A DNA stretch of 64,000 bases from Maricaulis sp048270095. GTDB lineage: Bacteria > Pseudomonadota > Alphaproteobacteria > Caulobacterales > Maricaulaceae. The stretch spans positions 1 through 64,000 of the forward strand of contig NZ_JBLWTL010000008.1 in the NCBI RefSeq assembly GCF_048270095.1, written 5' to 3'. Position 1 is the stretch's first letter; each line of letters begins with the position of its first letter. The translations under genes were made by a program, and so were the position numbers. Below are positions 14,403 to 23,488 of the stretch, in pieces. Below the pieces are notes generated by a model that searched no databases, was not told the DNA's origin, and saw only the letters and a list, made by a program, of their open reading frames with translations.

Positions 14403-16388
14403 ATGTTCAACGAGCCGTATCGCGCCGATCACATGATGGAACGCGAACAGAGACAGCGGCGCACGCTGATTATTGGCGCCAGTATCACCGGTGTCAGCCT
14501 GCTCGGCATGCTGATTGCGGCGTTGCTGGTCTGGGACTGGGCCTTCCATGATCTGCCGCCAGCGCCTGGCTCGGCAGCGGAATTATGGTCGGTGCGGCTG
14601 GAGCCTTCGGTCACCGTGCTCGACACGCATGGCGATGTGCTCGCCGTGCGCGGGCCCCTCTATGCGCGCGCCGTCTCGCTGGAGGCGCTGCCGGCTTACG
14701 TGCCGCAGGCCTTCCTGGCGATCGAGGATCAGCGCTTTTACGAACATGGCGGGGTGGATTATCGCGGTGTGGCGCGGGCCCTGTGGACCAATCTGCGGGC
14801 CGGGCGCTCGGTACAGGGCGGCTCGACCATCACCATGCAGCTGGTCAAGAATCTGATCCTGACGCCGGACCGGCTGTTGCGGCGCAAGCTGCAGGAAATG
14901 CGCCTCGCCTGGGCGCTGGAAGACAATCTCACCAAGACCGAAATTCTCGAGCTCTACCTCAACCGTATCTATCTGGGCGCCCGCGCCTTTGGCGTCGAGG
15001 CGGCAGCGCATCGCTATTTCTCCAAACCGGCCAGCGAACTCAGCCTGGCCGAGGCGGCGATGCTGGCGGCCTTGCCCAAGGCGCCCTCGCGGCTCGATCC
15101 GACGGTCAATCTGGTCGCCGCCCAGGCGCGCGCCGGACAGGTCCTGGCGGCGATGCTCGAAGCCGGTTTCATTACCGCCGAGGCCCATGCCGAGGCGATC
15201 GCCAATCCGGGCGTTCCGGTGGCGGCCAGTCTCGATCCGCAGGCGGGTGTGACCTGGGGTTATGTGTTTGACTATGCCGTGCTGGAAGCCGCCCGGCTCT
15301 TGCCCGACGATGTGCCCGATCTGGTGATCCGCACCACGATTGATCCGGTGCTGACCCTGGCGGCACAGGACAGTATTGCCAGCGTGCTCGATAGCGATGG
15401 CGCTGCGGTCAATGCCAGCGAGGCGGCGATTGTCCTGCTGGCGCCGGATGGCGGGATCCGCGCCTTTGCCGGCGGCCGCGATTATCTCGTCAGCCAGTTC
15501 AACCGCGCCATCCAGGCCCAGCGCCAGCCGGGCTCGGCCTTCAAGCCGATCGTGTTTACCGCGGCGCTGGAAGCCGGCTACGACCCCTCCTCCGCGGTCT
15601 GGGACGAGCCGGTCGATCTGGAAGGCTGGGAGCCGCAGAATTTCGCCGGCGGCTATCGCGGCCTGGTCACCCTGCAGGAAGCCCTGCGGCGCTCGATCAA
15701 TACAGTGGCAGCCCAGGTCGCCAGCGATGTCGGGCTCGGGCGCATTGTCGAGACCGGTCACCGGCTCGGTATCCGCTCGACGCTGCCGGAATTGCCGGCC
15801 ATTGCGCTCGGTGCCGCCGAGGTCAACCTGCTGGAGCTGACGGCGGCCTATTCGGTTTTTCCGCGCGATGGCCAGCGCTTTGATCCCTGGTTCATCGAAC
15901 GCATCACCAATTCGCGCGGCGATGTGTTGTATGAGCGTCCCGAGACAGCGCCGGTGCAGGCCCTGACGCCGCAGGTCGCGCGGCCGATGTCGACCATGTT
16001 GCAGGATGTCGTGCTGACCGGTACCGGGCGCCGCGCCATCCTGGCCGGCGGCCGCGCCGTCGGCGGCAAGACCGGCACCAGCCAGTCCTTCCGCGATGCC
16101 TGGTTCATCGGCTTCACTGCCGATTACACGGCCGGCGTCTGGGTCGGCAATGATGATGACAGTCCGATGAGCAATGTCACCGGCGGCGGTCTGCCGGCCA
16201 CGATCTGGCAGCGCTATATGACGGCTGTGCATCAAGGCATCCCGGTCCACGCGCTCAGCGCCCCGGCACCGCGCTCACGCTCGGAACGCGAGGAAAGGCT
16301 GGCCGCTTTCTATTCGGACCTGTCCGATGCCTTCGACGCGCTGCTGGCCGATCCATCCTCCGGCGCCGGCGATCCCAGGGAACGCTGA
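14403..16388 (+). CDS. Class A penicillin-binding protein (PBP1A-type glycosyltransferase/transpeptidase)
   Basis: A 661-residue bifunctional peptidoglycan synthase. After a short cytoplasmic start and one membrane anchor ('LIIGASITGVSLLGMLIAALLVW') comes the GT51 domain with 'EDQRFYEHGG' (Glu108), 'GGSTITMQLVKN' and 'RKLQEMRLAWALE'. The transpeptidase domain has SxxK at Ser378 ('GSAFK'), SxN at 431-433 ('SIN') and KTG at 556-558. All active-site motifs are present. The start at 14403 removes 17 poorly supported residues. Its 3' end overlaps the convergent ion-channel gene by 79 bases. Confidence 0.95.
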   Translation: MFNEPYRADHMMEREQRQRRTLIIGASITGVSLLGMLIAALLVWDWAFHDLPPAPGSAAELWSVRLEPSVTVLDTHGDVLAVRGPLYARAVSLEALPAYVPQAFLAIEDQRFYEHGGVDYRGVARALWTNLRAGRSVQGGSTITMQLVKNLILTPDRLLRRKLQEMRLAWALEDNLTKTEILELYLNRIYLGARAFGVEAAAHRYFSKPASELSLAEAAMLAALPKAPSRLDPTVNLVAAQARAGQVLAAMLEAGFITAEAHAEAIANPGVPVAASLDPQAGVTWGYVFDYAVLEAARLLPDDVPDLVIRTTIDPVLTLAAQDSIASVLDSDGAAVNASEAAIVLLAPDGGIRAFAGGRDYLVSQFNRAIQAQRQPGSAFKPIVFTAALEAGYDPSSAVWDEPVDLEGWEPQNFAGGYRGLVTLQEALRRSINTVAAQVASDVGLGRIVETGHRLGIRSTLPELPAIALGAAEVNLLELTAAYSVFPRDGQRFDPWFIERITNSRGDVLYERPETAPVQALTPQVARPMSTMLQDVVLTGTGRRAILAGGRAVGGKTGTSQSFRDAWFIGFTADYTAGVWVGNDDDSPMSNVTGGGLPATIWQRYMTAVHQGIPVHALSAPAPRSRSEREERLAAFYSDLSDAFDALLADPSSGAGDPRER

Positions 16389-17191
16389 ACCAGTTCGGTC
16401 AGCTGTGCGATCTCACCGCGCAGGCCGGCGATCTCGCTCTGCAATTCGATCACATCCTCGCCGACCTCGGCATCGCGTTCCTCTTCCGCGTCGAAATGCT
16501 TGGATTGCAGGCTGTCGACGATGATGGCGATGAAGAGGTTGAGGATGGCGAAACTGGTCAGAACGATGAAGATCAGGAAAAATGCCCAGGCCCAGGGATG
16601 GAATTCCATCACCGGCAAAGCCAGATCTGTCGCCCAGCCCTCCAGCGTCATCACCTGGAAAAGCGAGAAGGCACTATCACCCAGCGTCCCGAACCGGTCC
16701 GGATTGGTCAGCGAGAACAGCTTGGTCGCCATCACCGCGGAAACATAGAACATCAGCGCCAGCACCGCGATCACCGCGCCCATGCCGGGAATCGCGTTGA
16801 GCAGGGCCTCGATCACCTTGCGCATTTGCGGCATCACCGAGAAGAGCCGGAAGGCGCGAAGGATTCGCAAGGAGCGCAGGACCGAAAAACTGCCCGCCAT
16901 CGGCACGACGGAGACGAGGATCACGACCAGGTCGAACCAGTTCCAGCCGGAGGTGAAAAAGCGCAGCCGGTAGGCGATCAGCTTGAGCAAAAGCTCGACC
17001 AGGAAGACCGCGATGACGATCCGGTCAATCAGCGGCAGGATCGCGGCAAACCAGGGCGGCTCGAACGGCAGGGTTACAAGACCCAGGGTGGCGGCGTTCA
17101 GCAGGATCACCGCCATGATCGAATTTCGGAACACGCCGCTTTCCACGAAAGCGGTCAACCGCGCGCGAACGCCGTTAGAGGTCAATGTCAT
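16310..17191 (-). CDS. Voltage-gated ion channel of the bacterial Nav (NaChBac) type
   Basis: The 293-residue product has six membrane segments. S4 shows spaced arginines ('VLRSLRILRAFRLFSV'), the S4-S5 linker is 'MPQMRKVIEALLNAIPGM', and the pore loop carries 'QVMTLEGWATDLALPVM', giving the selectivity filter TLEGWAT (TLESWAS in NaChBac). After S6 ('FAILNLFIAIIVDSLQ') an acidic linker leads to a heptad coiled coil ('ELQSEIAGLRGEIAQLTELV') that tetramerises the channel in this family. It presumably conducts Na+, possibly with altered selectivity. The ATG at 17191 is chosen over 17236. The C-terminus overlaps the PBP gene. Confidence 0.92.
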   Translation of the reverse strand: MTLTSNGVRARLTAFVESGVFRNSIMAVILLNAATLGLVTLPFEPPWFAAILPLIDRIVIAVFLVELLLKLIAYRLRFFTSGWNWFDLVVILVSVVPMAGSFSVLRSLRILRAFRLFSVMPQMRKVIEALLNAIPGMGAVIAVLALMFYVSAVMATKLFSLTNPDRFGTLGDSAFSLFQVMTLEGWATDLALPVMEFHPWAWAFFLIFIVLTSFAILNLFIAIIVDSLQSKHFDAEEERDAEVGEDVIELQSEIAGLRGEIAQLTELVQRSLGSPAPEDGSASSASKASDRSE

Positions 17192-17579
17192 AGCGCCACC
17201 CGATTGCTGGCCATCTGGTAACGCCCCGCGGGACAACGTTCAACTGTGATTTGAGCCCGTTACCACAGCCCGGACTGATCAGCCACGATCCCGAAACCGG
17301 CCAAATCCCGACCCTGCATAAAATATACACCCTCGCGGCCTGCGCCAGCGGCGCCCGACACACGCGGCAGGCAGACCGTCGGCAGGTCGGCAAGACAGCG
17401 CTCAACCGGCTAATTTCATTGCTTTTATTTGGGCACCCCGGGAACAGGGTCCGCCCGAGGCCGCAGCGGGCCTGTCGGCAAATCAGGGTGGAGCAGCCCG
17501 TTTCGCAACGTCTGCGTTAGGTGGCCCTTAACAACAAACTGTCCCTATTGGCGCTTACAAAAAGCGGGACCCACCAAGC
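17192..17579. other. Intergenic region with a near-consensus CtrA half-site pair
   Basis: No credible gene; the plus frame at 17251-17520 lacks any conserved feature. At 17517-17531 the sequence TTAG-GTGGCCC-TTAA is one base away from the CtrA consensus TTAA-N7-TTAA, 49 bases before the GGDEF-EAL start. This is suggestive only. Confidence 0.35.
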
Positions 17580-19622
17580 ATGGCAGGCAGACAGGGGAAT
17601 AAAGGCGAGCAGTCCAGGGAGCGGACGCAACGCACGACCAGCGCTGTCGAGCGGGAAATGGCGATCGCCTTCCGGCCGATCGTTCGTGGTTTCCTGCTGG
17701 CGCTCGGCTTGTATTACGGCCTGTTGAGCCTGGCCTATATAGCATTTCCGCCGCAGGATTTTCCACTATGGGTCTATGGCGTCCTGTTCGGCCTGATCAG
17801 CGGTTCCGCAATGGCAGCCGGGATCATGCACCGGCTGGCACGCTCGGCCTGCCGCAAGCGCACGATCGAGTTTTACGGACTGGCCGGAAATGCGATTTTG
17901 CTCGGCAATGTCACGATCCAGATGGCCCTGAATTTCGAGCCCGAGAACCTGGCCTATTTTGTCCTGGCAATGCCGGTATTTGCGACGGTATCGATCAGTC
18001 TGCGATCCACGATCCCGAGCATTCTGATCACCGTGGCGGCCATGTTGACGTTTGTTCAGATCCATATGCCCGAAATGCTGGGGGAATACCTCTTCATGGC
18101 GCTGGCTGCCGGTATCAGCGCCGTCGGTATGGCAATGTTGATGCGCGGTGCGGTCCTGCGCGCCACGACCGCACGCCTCGATGCCGACGAAAACAGTGCC
18201 CGGGCCGAAGCCCTCGCAGCGAAATCGGAAATGCTGGCCCTCAAGGCTGAAGCCCTCACCGCCCAGACCCGCGAGATGGCCGAACGAGACGGCCTGACAG
18301 GGCTGGCCAATCGCTTGAGCTTCTTCACAGCCTTCGGCACGGCCCTCGCGAAAGTCCGTCCCGACACCCAGACCACATTGCTGACCCTGATCGATCTGGA
18401 TGGCTTCAGACCCGTCAATGATACCTATGGCCACGCGACCGGCGACCTGCTGCTGTGCGAGGTCGCCAAACGCCTCAAGGCCGCGGTCCCGCGACGTAGC
18501 GTGATCGCCCGCCTGGGCGGCGACGAATTTGCGATCCTGGTGCGCCGCGATCAATTGGCGACCAGCGTTGAGGAGTTCGGGCGCAATTTGTGCTCGCAAA
18601 TCGGTCAGCCTTACGAGCTTGGGACGGTGACCGCCAATTTGACGACCTCGGTCGGCCTGGTGATCTGCGACCGGGTCGAATTGACGATCCGCCAGACGAT
18701 GGAGCGTTGCGAATACGCTCTCGGCTTCGCGAAGAAACATACCCGCGGCGAAGCGGTCCTGTTCACACCCCGCCATGAGCGCGAAATGCTGAGCATGGGC
18801 CAGGTCGACCAGGCCTTGCGGGCTGCTGATCTCGAGACGGAATTGCAGGTCTTCCTGCAGCCGCAATTCGATCTCGAGCTCAACCGCACCTACGGGTTCG
18901 AAGCCCTGGCGCGCTGGAATAGCGCCGCCCTCGGACCGGTGAGTCCCGAACAGTTCATCCGCGTCGCTGAAAGCTCGGGCCTGATCCGCAAGATCACCCA
19001 GATCCTGTTGCGCAAGACGCTGCATCTGGTGACGAGCTGGCCTGAGCACCTGCACGTCTCCTTCAATCTCTCCGGTCATGACCTGGTGTCCCCGGCAGCG
19101 GTCAGCGATATTCTCGACCTGGTCAAACACAGCGGAATCGACCCGGCCCGGATCGAGTTCGAGATCACCGAGACCGCTATGATGTCGGATATCGACCAGG
19201 CCCGACGTTCGATCGAGCGCATCGCAGCACTCGGCTGCAGACTGGCGCTTGATGATTTCGGTTCCGGCTATTCCAGTTTCAGCTATCTGCACCAATTGCC
19301 AGTCAGCAAGATCAAGATCGACCGTTCCTTCGTGGTCCCCCTGCTGAAGGATGCCTCGGCGAGCAAGATCATCCAGACCATTATCAATCTGGGCCGGTCG
19401 CTCGATCTGGATTGCGTCGTCGAAGGCGTCGAATCCATCGCCGAGCTGGACATCCTCAAGGGCATGCAGGCGCGTTTCATCCAGGGCTATATCTTTGGCA
19501 AGCCGATGGAGGCCAGGTGCGTTCTCCCCTATCTCGCAGCAGAGGCCCGCGCCACCGATCGTCCCGCTCACACGCAGCCGGCAAAACTGTCCATCGTCAA
19601 ACGTCCAATCCGCAAGGCTTGA
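17580..19622 (+). CDS. Membrane GGDEF-EAL protein (c-di-GMP synthesis/breakdown)
   Basis: A 680-residue protein with about six N-terminal membrane helices (residues ~35-195), a coiled linker rich in Ala/Glu, a GGDEF domain with intact 'RLGGDEFA' (near 310) but no RxxD inhibitory site at the usual place ('PRRSV'), and a full EAL domain: 'GFEALARW', 'FNLSGHDL', 'EITETAMM', 'LDDFGSGYSS', 'KIKIDRSF', 'VVEGVES' and 'QGYIFGKPM'. Both activities appear possible, with the phosphodiesterase residues complete. It probably couples a membrane-sensed signal to c-di-GMP. An ATG at 17658 is an alternative start. Confidence 0.93.
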   Translation: MAGRQGNKGEQSRERTQRTTSAVEREMAIAFRPIVRGFLLALGLYYGLLSLAYIAFPPQDFPLWVYGVLFGLISGSAMAAGIMHRLARSACRKRTIEFYGLAGNAILLGNVTIQMALNFEPENLAYFVLAMPVFATVSISLRSTIPSILITVAAMLTFVQIHMPEMLGEYLFMALAAGISAVGMAMLMRGAVLRATTARLDADENSARAEALAAKSEMLALKAEALTAQTREMAERDGLTGLANRLSFFTAFGTALAKVRPDTQTTLLTLIDLDGFRPVNDTYGHATGDLLLCEVAKRLKAAVPRRSVIARLGGDEFAILVRRDQLATSVEEFGRNLCSQIGQPYELGTVTANLTTSVGLVICDRVELTIRQTMERCEYALGFAKKHTRGEAVLFTPRHEREMLSMGQVDQALRAADLETELQVFLQPQFDLELNRTYGFEALARWNSAALGPVSPEQFIRVAESSGLIRKITQILLRKTLHLVTSWPEHLHVSFNLSGHDLVSPAAVSDILDLVKHSGIDPARIEFEITETAMMSDIDQARRSIERIAALGCRLALDDFGSGYSSFSYLHQLPVSKIKIDRSFVVPLLKDASASKIIQTIINLGRSLDLDCVVEGVESIAELDILKGMQARFIQGYIFGKPMEARCVLPYLAAEARATDRPAHTQPAKLSIVKRPIRKA

Positions 19623-19685
19623 ACCACCGCGGCCCGGCCGCTCTGGCGCAAGTATTTATTAGGGCCGCGGCGACACACTGACAGC

Positions 19686-20072
19686 ATGCACCTTCGGTAT
19701 GCCCCCATCTTGATCATCCTGGCTTGCGGCCTGGCCGCAGCGCCGTCCGATGCCAGTGACAGGCTAACGGGCTGGACCCGGATCGGCTCTGTCTATGAGC
19801 GTATCAACCTGACGCAAGGCAATCAGGCCATGTGCGCGGCGCTGTGCGATGAGCAAGCGCAATGCCGCTCATGGGTCTGGACCCCGCCGGGCCTGGAAGG
19901 CGTCGACGGCCACTGCGCCCTGCTGGCGTCGACACCGGCCCCGCGGCGCGCACCACAAAGGGTGACGGGTCTCGCCAGCGATATCGCGGCACAGATCGAG
20001 GCTGCCAGCGAACGGCGCCCCAGCGCGCGCGAAATCGCCGCCCTGCGCGCGACCCTGCCCGACCCCCACTGA
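19686..20072 (+). CDS. Secreted PAN/Apple-domain protein
   Basis: A 128-residue exported protein with a signal peptide ('MHLRYAPILIILACGLAAAPSDA'). The mature part has a compact PAN-like pattern: 'GWTRIGSVYERINL', 'MCAALCDEQAQCRSWVW' and 'GHCALLAS', i.e. four cysteines and the W-x-W-x-P core of the PAN_4 type. Such domains bind protein or carbohydrate partners in the periplasm or outside. It is monocistronic between the GGDEF-EAL gene and a DUF2336 gene. Confidence 0.75.
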   Translation: MHLRYAPILIILACGLAAAPSDASDRLTGWTRIGSVYERINLTQGNQAMCAALCDEQAQCRSWVWTPPGLEGVDGHCALLASTPAPRRAPQRVTGLASDIAAQIEAASERRPSAREIAALRATLPDPH

Positions 20073-20176
20073 CATCCAGGCCCCGGCCCGCTCAATTTGA
20101 TCGGTCGCGAACAGAATTTTTTTACCTACCGCTGGCATCATCACCGTGTACGACCCGGCAACGACACCGAAAGAGT

Positions 20177-21265
20177 ATGTTCATGGCCGTCATCAGCAAG
20201 TTGAACAGCCTGCTCGAACTCGCGAAAGAACGCTCCAGTGATCGCCGTCGCACCTTGTTGCGCGAAGTCACGGACATGTTTTTTGATGAACCGCCCGAGC
20301 GCGATACAGCGGTTTCCCAGGAGTTTGATGACGTGCTCAGCGCGCTGGCGGAGCAGACCGCGCAGGGTGCGCGGGCTGAACTCGCGGAACGGTTCGCCGA
20401 CACGCCACTGGCCCCGCGCGGCATGTTGCTCAAACTGGCGCGTGACGCGATTGACGTCGCCGCGCCGATCCTGGCTCGCTCGACCGCATTGAGCGAAGCG
20501 GAACTCCTGTCGATCGCCGAACAGGGCGCGCAGCCGCAACTCAAGGCGATCTCGCAGCGCGAACTCGTTTCCGAACGCCTCTCTGACACCATCGTCCGCC
20601 GCGGTGATGACGAAACCGTCGCCGTCCTGATCCGCAATGATGGCGCCCAGTTGTCGCGCGCCAGCTTCGAAACCGTTACCGAACGGGCCGAGCACTCAAA
20701 GATTCTCCAGGCTCCGGTGATCACCCGCAAGGACACCCCCGCCGACCTGCTCGGGGATTTGATGCTGACGGTGGAAAATCATCTGCGCGATCACATCCTC
20801 GAACGGTTCGACGGCATGGACCCGGCGTTGGTCGAACAGGCGCTTGCCGCCTCCCACGCCCGACTCAGCGAACGCATGAGCCAGGACAAGGATGTCGAGG
20901 AAGCAGAGAAATTTGTGCGCGGCATGGCGGTTCGCAAAATGCTCAATGGTGGCCTGCTGGCCCGCTTGCTCCGCGAACGTGAGATGACACGCTTCCACGT
21001 TGCTTTCGCGGAAATGAGCGGCGTTGACCGCGTCGCGGCACGGCGCGCCATCGACCAGGACTGCATTGACCCGCTGGCCCTGATCTGTCGCTCAGCCGGA
21101 TTCGACAAGGCCCTATTCGTGACCCTCGCGGTCCTGCGTAGCAATGCCACCGAGGACGCCTTCCGGGACGCCAAGGAGCTCGGCCTGCTGTATGACCGGA
21201 TCACGGTCGAAGACGCCGCACGCGCCATGCGCTTCTGGCGCATGCGCCGGGACGTCGCCGCCTAG
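20177..21265 (+). CDS. DUF2336 protein (first of two in the window)
   Basis: The 362-residue product is an all-helical protein of the alphaproteobacterial DUF2336 family, with helical repeats such as 'LAERFADTPLAPRGMLLKLA', 'QRELVSERLSDTIVRRGDDE' and 'ALICRSAGFDKALF'. The family has no established biochemical function; it resembles HEAT-like scaffolds. The open frame extends to 19862 but that part overlaps the PAN gene in another frame; the ATG at 20177 (or 20183) is more likely. A paralogue is encoded at 41693-42823. Confidence 0.82.
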   Translation: MFMAVISKLNSLLELAKERSSDRRRTLLREVTDMFFDEPPERDTAVSQEFDDVLSALAEQTAQGARAELAERFADTPLAPRGMLLKLARDAIDVAAPILARSTALSEAELLSIAEQGAQPQLKAISQRELVSERLSDTIVRRGDDETVAVLIRNDGAQLSRASFETVTERAEHSKILQAPVITRKDTPADLLGDLMLTVENHLRDHILERFDGMDPALVEQALAASHARLSERMSQDKDVEEAEKFVRGMAVRKMLNGGLLARLLREREMTRFHVAFAEMSGVDRVAARRAIDQDCIDPLALICRSAGFDKALFVTLAVLRSNATEDAFRDAKELGLLYDRITVEDAARAMRFWRMRRDVAA

Positions 21266-21351
21266 AGCCGGGACACAGCGCCCCCCAATCCCTGCGGTGA
21301 CACGGCCTGTGCGTGTTAGGCTGCCCACCAGCCGCAATCAGGGACAGACTC

Positions 21352-22296
21352 ATGGACACTCCGCTCGACCGTTTCACGCAGCTGGCCGACAGCCTGCGCG
21401 ACACCAAGCCCCGGCCCGACCAGCAGGCCGCAGCCTTCGCAGCGGTCGCGCTCGTGCACGCCAGACACCCCGACACAGCGCTTGTCGCCGCCACCCGATC
21501 ACACCATGAAAGCCTGAAATCGGCCCTGGGCGGATTCCGGGCTCCCAACGGCTCGATGCGGTGGGTCTATGCGGCGATGCTTGCAGCACATGGCGTCGAC
21601 ACAGAACACTTCCTCGGCGCTCGCGACGCCTTGCGGCAGGCATGCGCGGCCTCGAAGACGGGCCGGTTGCATGCCGGCGGTTCCCGCGCAGCTCTCATCC
21701 TCTGCCTCGGGGAAGCCGGCCCCGGTGTGGTGGACGCCTTCTACACCATGAAGCGGGCCGTCCGCCCGCCCTGGTGGCGCTCGGATGATTCCGTCACGGA
21801 TACATTCGCAGCCGCCCATGTCCTCGCAGGCAGCCGCCCTGAGGCGGTCGTAGAGGCGCGGGCCCACGCCGAGGCCGTGTTCGGCGCCGACCAGCGAGCC
21901 AGGGGTCACCGACGCGACGGTGCCCGTCAATGCGTCCTGCTCGGCCAGGCACCGGAGATCGTGCTGTCGCAATTCAATGCGCTCGAGGATGCACGGCGGG
22001 CTGACCGTTTCCTGCGCGGGCGCAGTGATCGCTCCATGACGATGGAATGGGCCGTTGCCGGCCGCACGCCGGTCGATCTGGTCCAGATTTCCAACCTGAC
22101 CAGTGCTTTGCCGAAACAGCTGACATCAGTCGGCTTTGGCCGGACCAGGCTGGCCAGCCTGATCGCTTTCGACGACCAGGCCCGCAACCCGGCAGGCAGC
22201 GCCAGCGCGCTCGCCGCGGTTATTGCCGCCCAGGCGGCGATGATTGCCGCGATCTCGGCGAGCACTATTGCTGCGACATCGGCGGCAAGCAGTTGA
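21352..22296 (+). CDS. Conserved protein of unknown function (Ala/Arg-rich, helical)
   Basis: A 314-residue soluble protein. It contains 'GGFRAPNGSMRWVYAAMLA', 'DTFAAAHVLAGSRP' and 'GHRRDGARQCVLLGQAPE', which look like conserved family motifs, but I cannot name the family with confidence. The C-terminus is a long Ala/Ile-rich hydrophobic helix ('LAAVIAAQAAMIAAISAST') that might anchor it in a membrane. The start at ATG 21352 follows AGGGACAG. It lies 87 bases after DUF2336 on the same strand and converges with the MscS gene. Confidence 0.65.
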   Translation: MDTPLDRFTQLADSLRDTKPRPDQQAAAFAAVALVHARHPDTALVAATRSHHESLKSALGGFRAPNGSMRWVYAAMLAAHGVDTEHFLGARDALRQACAASKTGRLHAGGSRAALILCLGEAGPGVVDAFYTMKRAVRPPWWRSDDSVTDTFAAAHVLAGSRPEAVVEARAHAEAVFGADQRARGHRRDGARQCVLLGQAPEIVLSQFNALEDARRADRFLRGRSDRSMTMEWAVAGRTPVDLVQISNLTSALPKQLTSVGFGRTRLASLIAFDDQARNPAGSASALAAVIAAQAAMIAAISASTIAATSAASS

Positions 22297-22318
22297 GATG
22301 GCAGTTCGCGGGCTTTCG

Positions 22319-23488
22319 TCAGGCTGAGCTGGCGTCGACGGCGGTTGGCGGCGAAAACAGCTCGGCACCCTGTTCGAGATATATTGAACTGGACGGGAAG
22401 GCGAAATCGGTTCCGGCCTCCTGAACGATCGTCTTGATCGTGAAGGCGAGCTCTTCCTTCAGCGCCAGCCATTCACCCCAATTGGTCGTGCGGGTAAAGC
22501 AGTAGAGCATGAAATCGATCGAGGACGGGCCGAAGCTATCCACACGCATGAAGGTCGACACCTCTGGCGCCTGGGCATAGCCGGGATGTTTGGTGACATA
22601 ATCGAGCACGCGATCACGTATGGTCTTCAATTGCTCGACCGTGGTGTCATAGCGAACGCCAATGATCCAATAGGTCCGGCGATGCGTCATACGGGAGAAA
22701 TTTGTCACCGCATTGTCGGAGAGCTTTGAATTGGGAACATAGACCGGCCCCTTGTCGAAACGGCGCACCAGGGTCGACCGGAAATTGATCGCCTCAACCG
22801 TGCCCTCGACAACGCCATCGACCTTGATCCAGTCGCCCGGCAAGAAGCGCTTCTCCGCCAGGACCAGCAAGCCACCGATCAGGTTTTTGAACAAATCCTG
22901 AGCACCCAGGCCAACAGCGACGCCGAACAGGCCAAGCCCGGCGATGATACCGCCAACCGGGATGTCCCAGATCTGAAGGACGGCCGCAGCCCCGATCACC
23001 ACGAACAGTATACGCAAGGCCTTGGTCAGCCAGTCGAGCATGACCGGGGTCAGCGCATTTTGCAGCGCGCGCATCAGATGGATGAATGGCGCCACCGCAT
23101 TGTGCAGACCCCAGAAAATCCCGATCGCGACCAGGGATGGAATAATCCGGTCGACATCGGAAAACGCAGTTGAGCCGGTCCCGGCTTCCAGGATGTTGAG
23201 CGCGAAGAAGAAGGAAATTGTGATCGGCAAGAGTTTTAGCGGCCCGGCGAGCGCTTCCACCACCGCATCATCAAACCCGTTCTCGGTCTTGTGAGCCATG
23301 CGTTTGAGGAGAGTGATCAACGTGCCCGCCACCAGGGATCGCAGCGTGATCCCGAGCACCAGGATAATAATGGCGCTCAACCCGTGCCCGACGCTGACGC
23401 CCAGGAAGGAGGTCTGCCAGACGGCGACCGCCTGGGTCCATAATTCGCCCGATTGGGCGAGGAAACCATTATCGTCCTGCACGCGCAT
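22319..23488 (-). CDS. MscS-family mechanosensitive ion channel
   Basis: A 389-residue membrane protein with several N-terminal helices and the MscS core: pore helix 'VGGIIAGLGLFGVAVGLGAQDLFKNLIGG', here cited for its Gly/Ala pattern, then 'RFLPGDWIKVDGVVEGTV', 'VYVPNSKLSDNAVTNFSRM' and the C-terminal alpha/beta domain. It releases solutes on hypo-osmotic shock. The ATG at 23488 overlaps the prfC stop by one base (TGATG), so its translation is coupled to that of release factor 3. Length fits medium-size MscS homologues. Confidence 0.92.
   Translation of the reverse strand: MRVQDDNGFLAQSGELWTQAVAVWQTSFLGVSVGHGLSAIIILVLGITLRSLVAGTLITLLKRMAHKTENGFDDAVVEALAGPLKLLPITISFFFALNILEAGTGSTAFSDVDRIIPSLVAIGIFWGLHNAVAPFIHLMRALQNALTPVMLDWLTKALRILFVVIGAAAVLQIWDIPVGGIIAGLGLFGVAVGLGAQDLFKNLIGGLLVLAEKRFLPGDWIKVDGVVEGTVEAINFRSTLVRRFDKGPVYVPNSKLSDNAVTNFSRMTHRRTYWIIGVRYDTTVEQLKTIRDRVLDYVTKHPGYAQAPEVSTFMRVDSFGPSSIDFMLYCFTRTTNWGEWLALKEELAFTIKTIVQEAGTDFAFPSSSIYLEQGAELFSPPTAVDASSA

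Noticed and set aside
17251..17520. Plus-strand 89-residue frame before the GGDEF-EAL gene
   Set aside because: No ribosome site, low complexity of Arg/Gln/Pro, and no recognisable domain.
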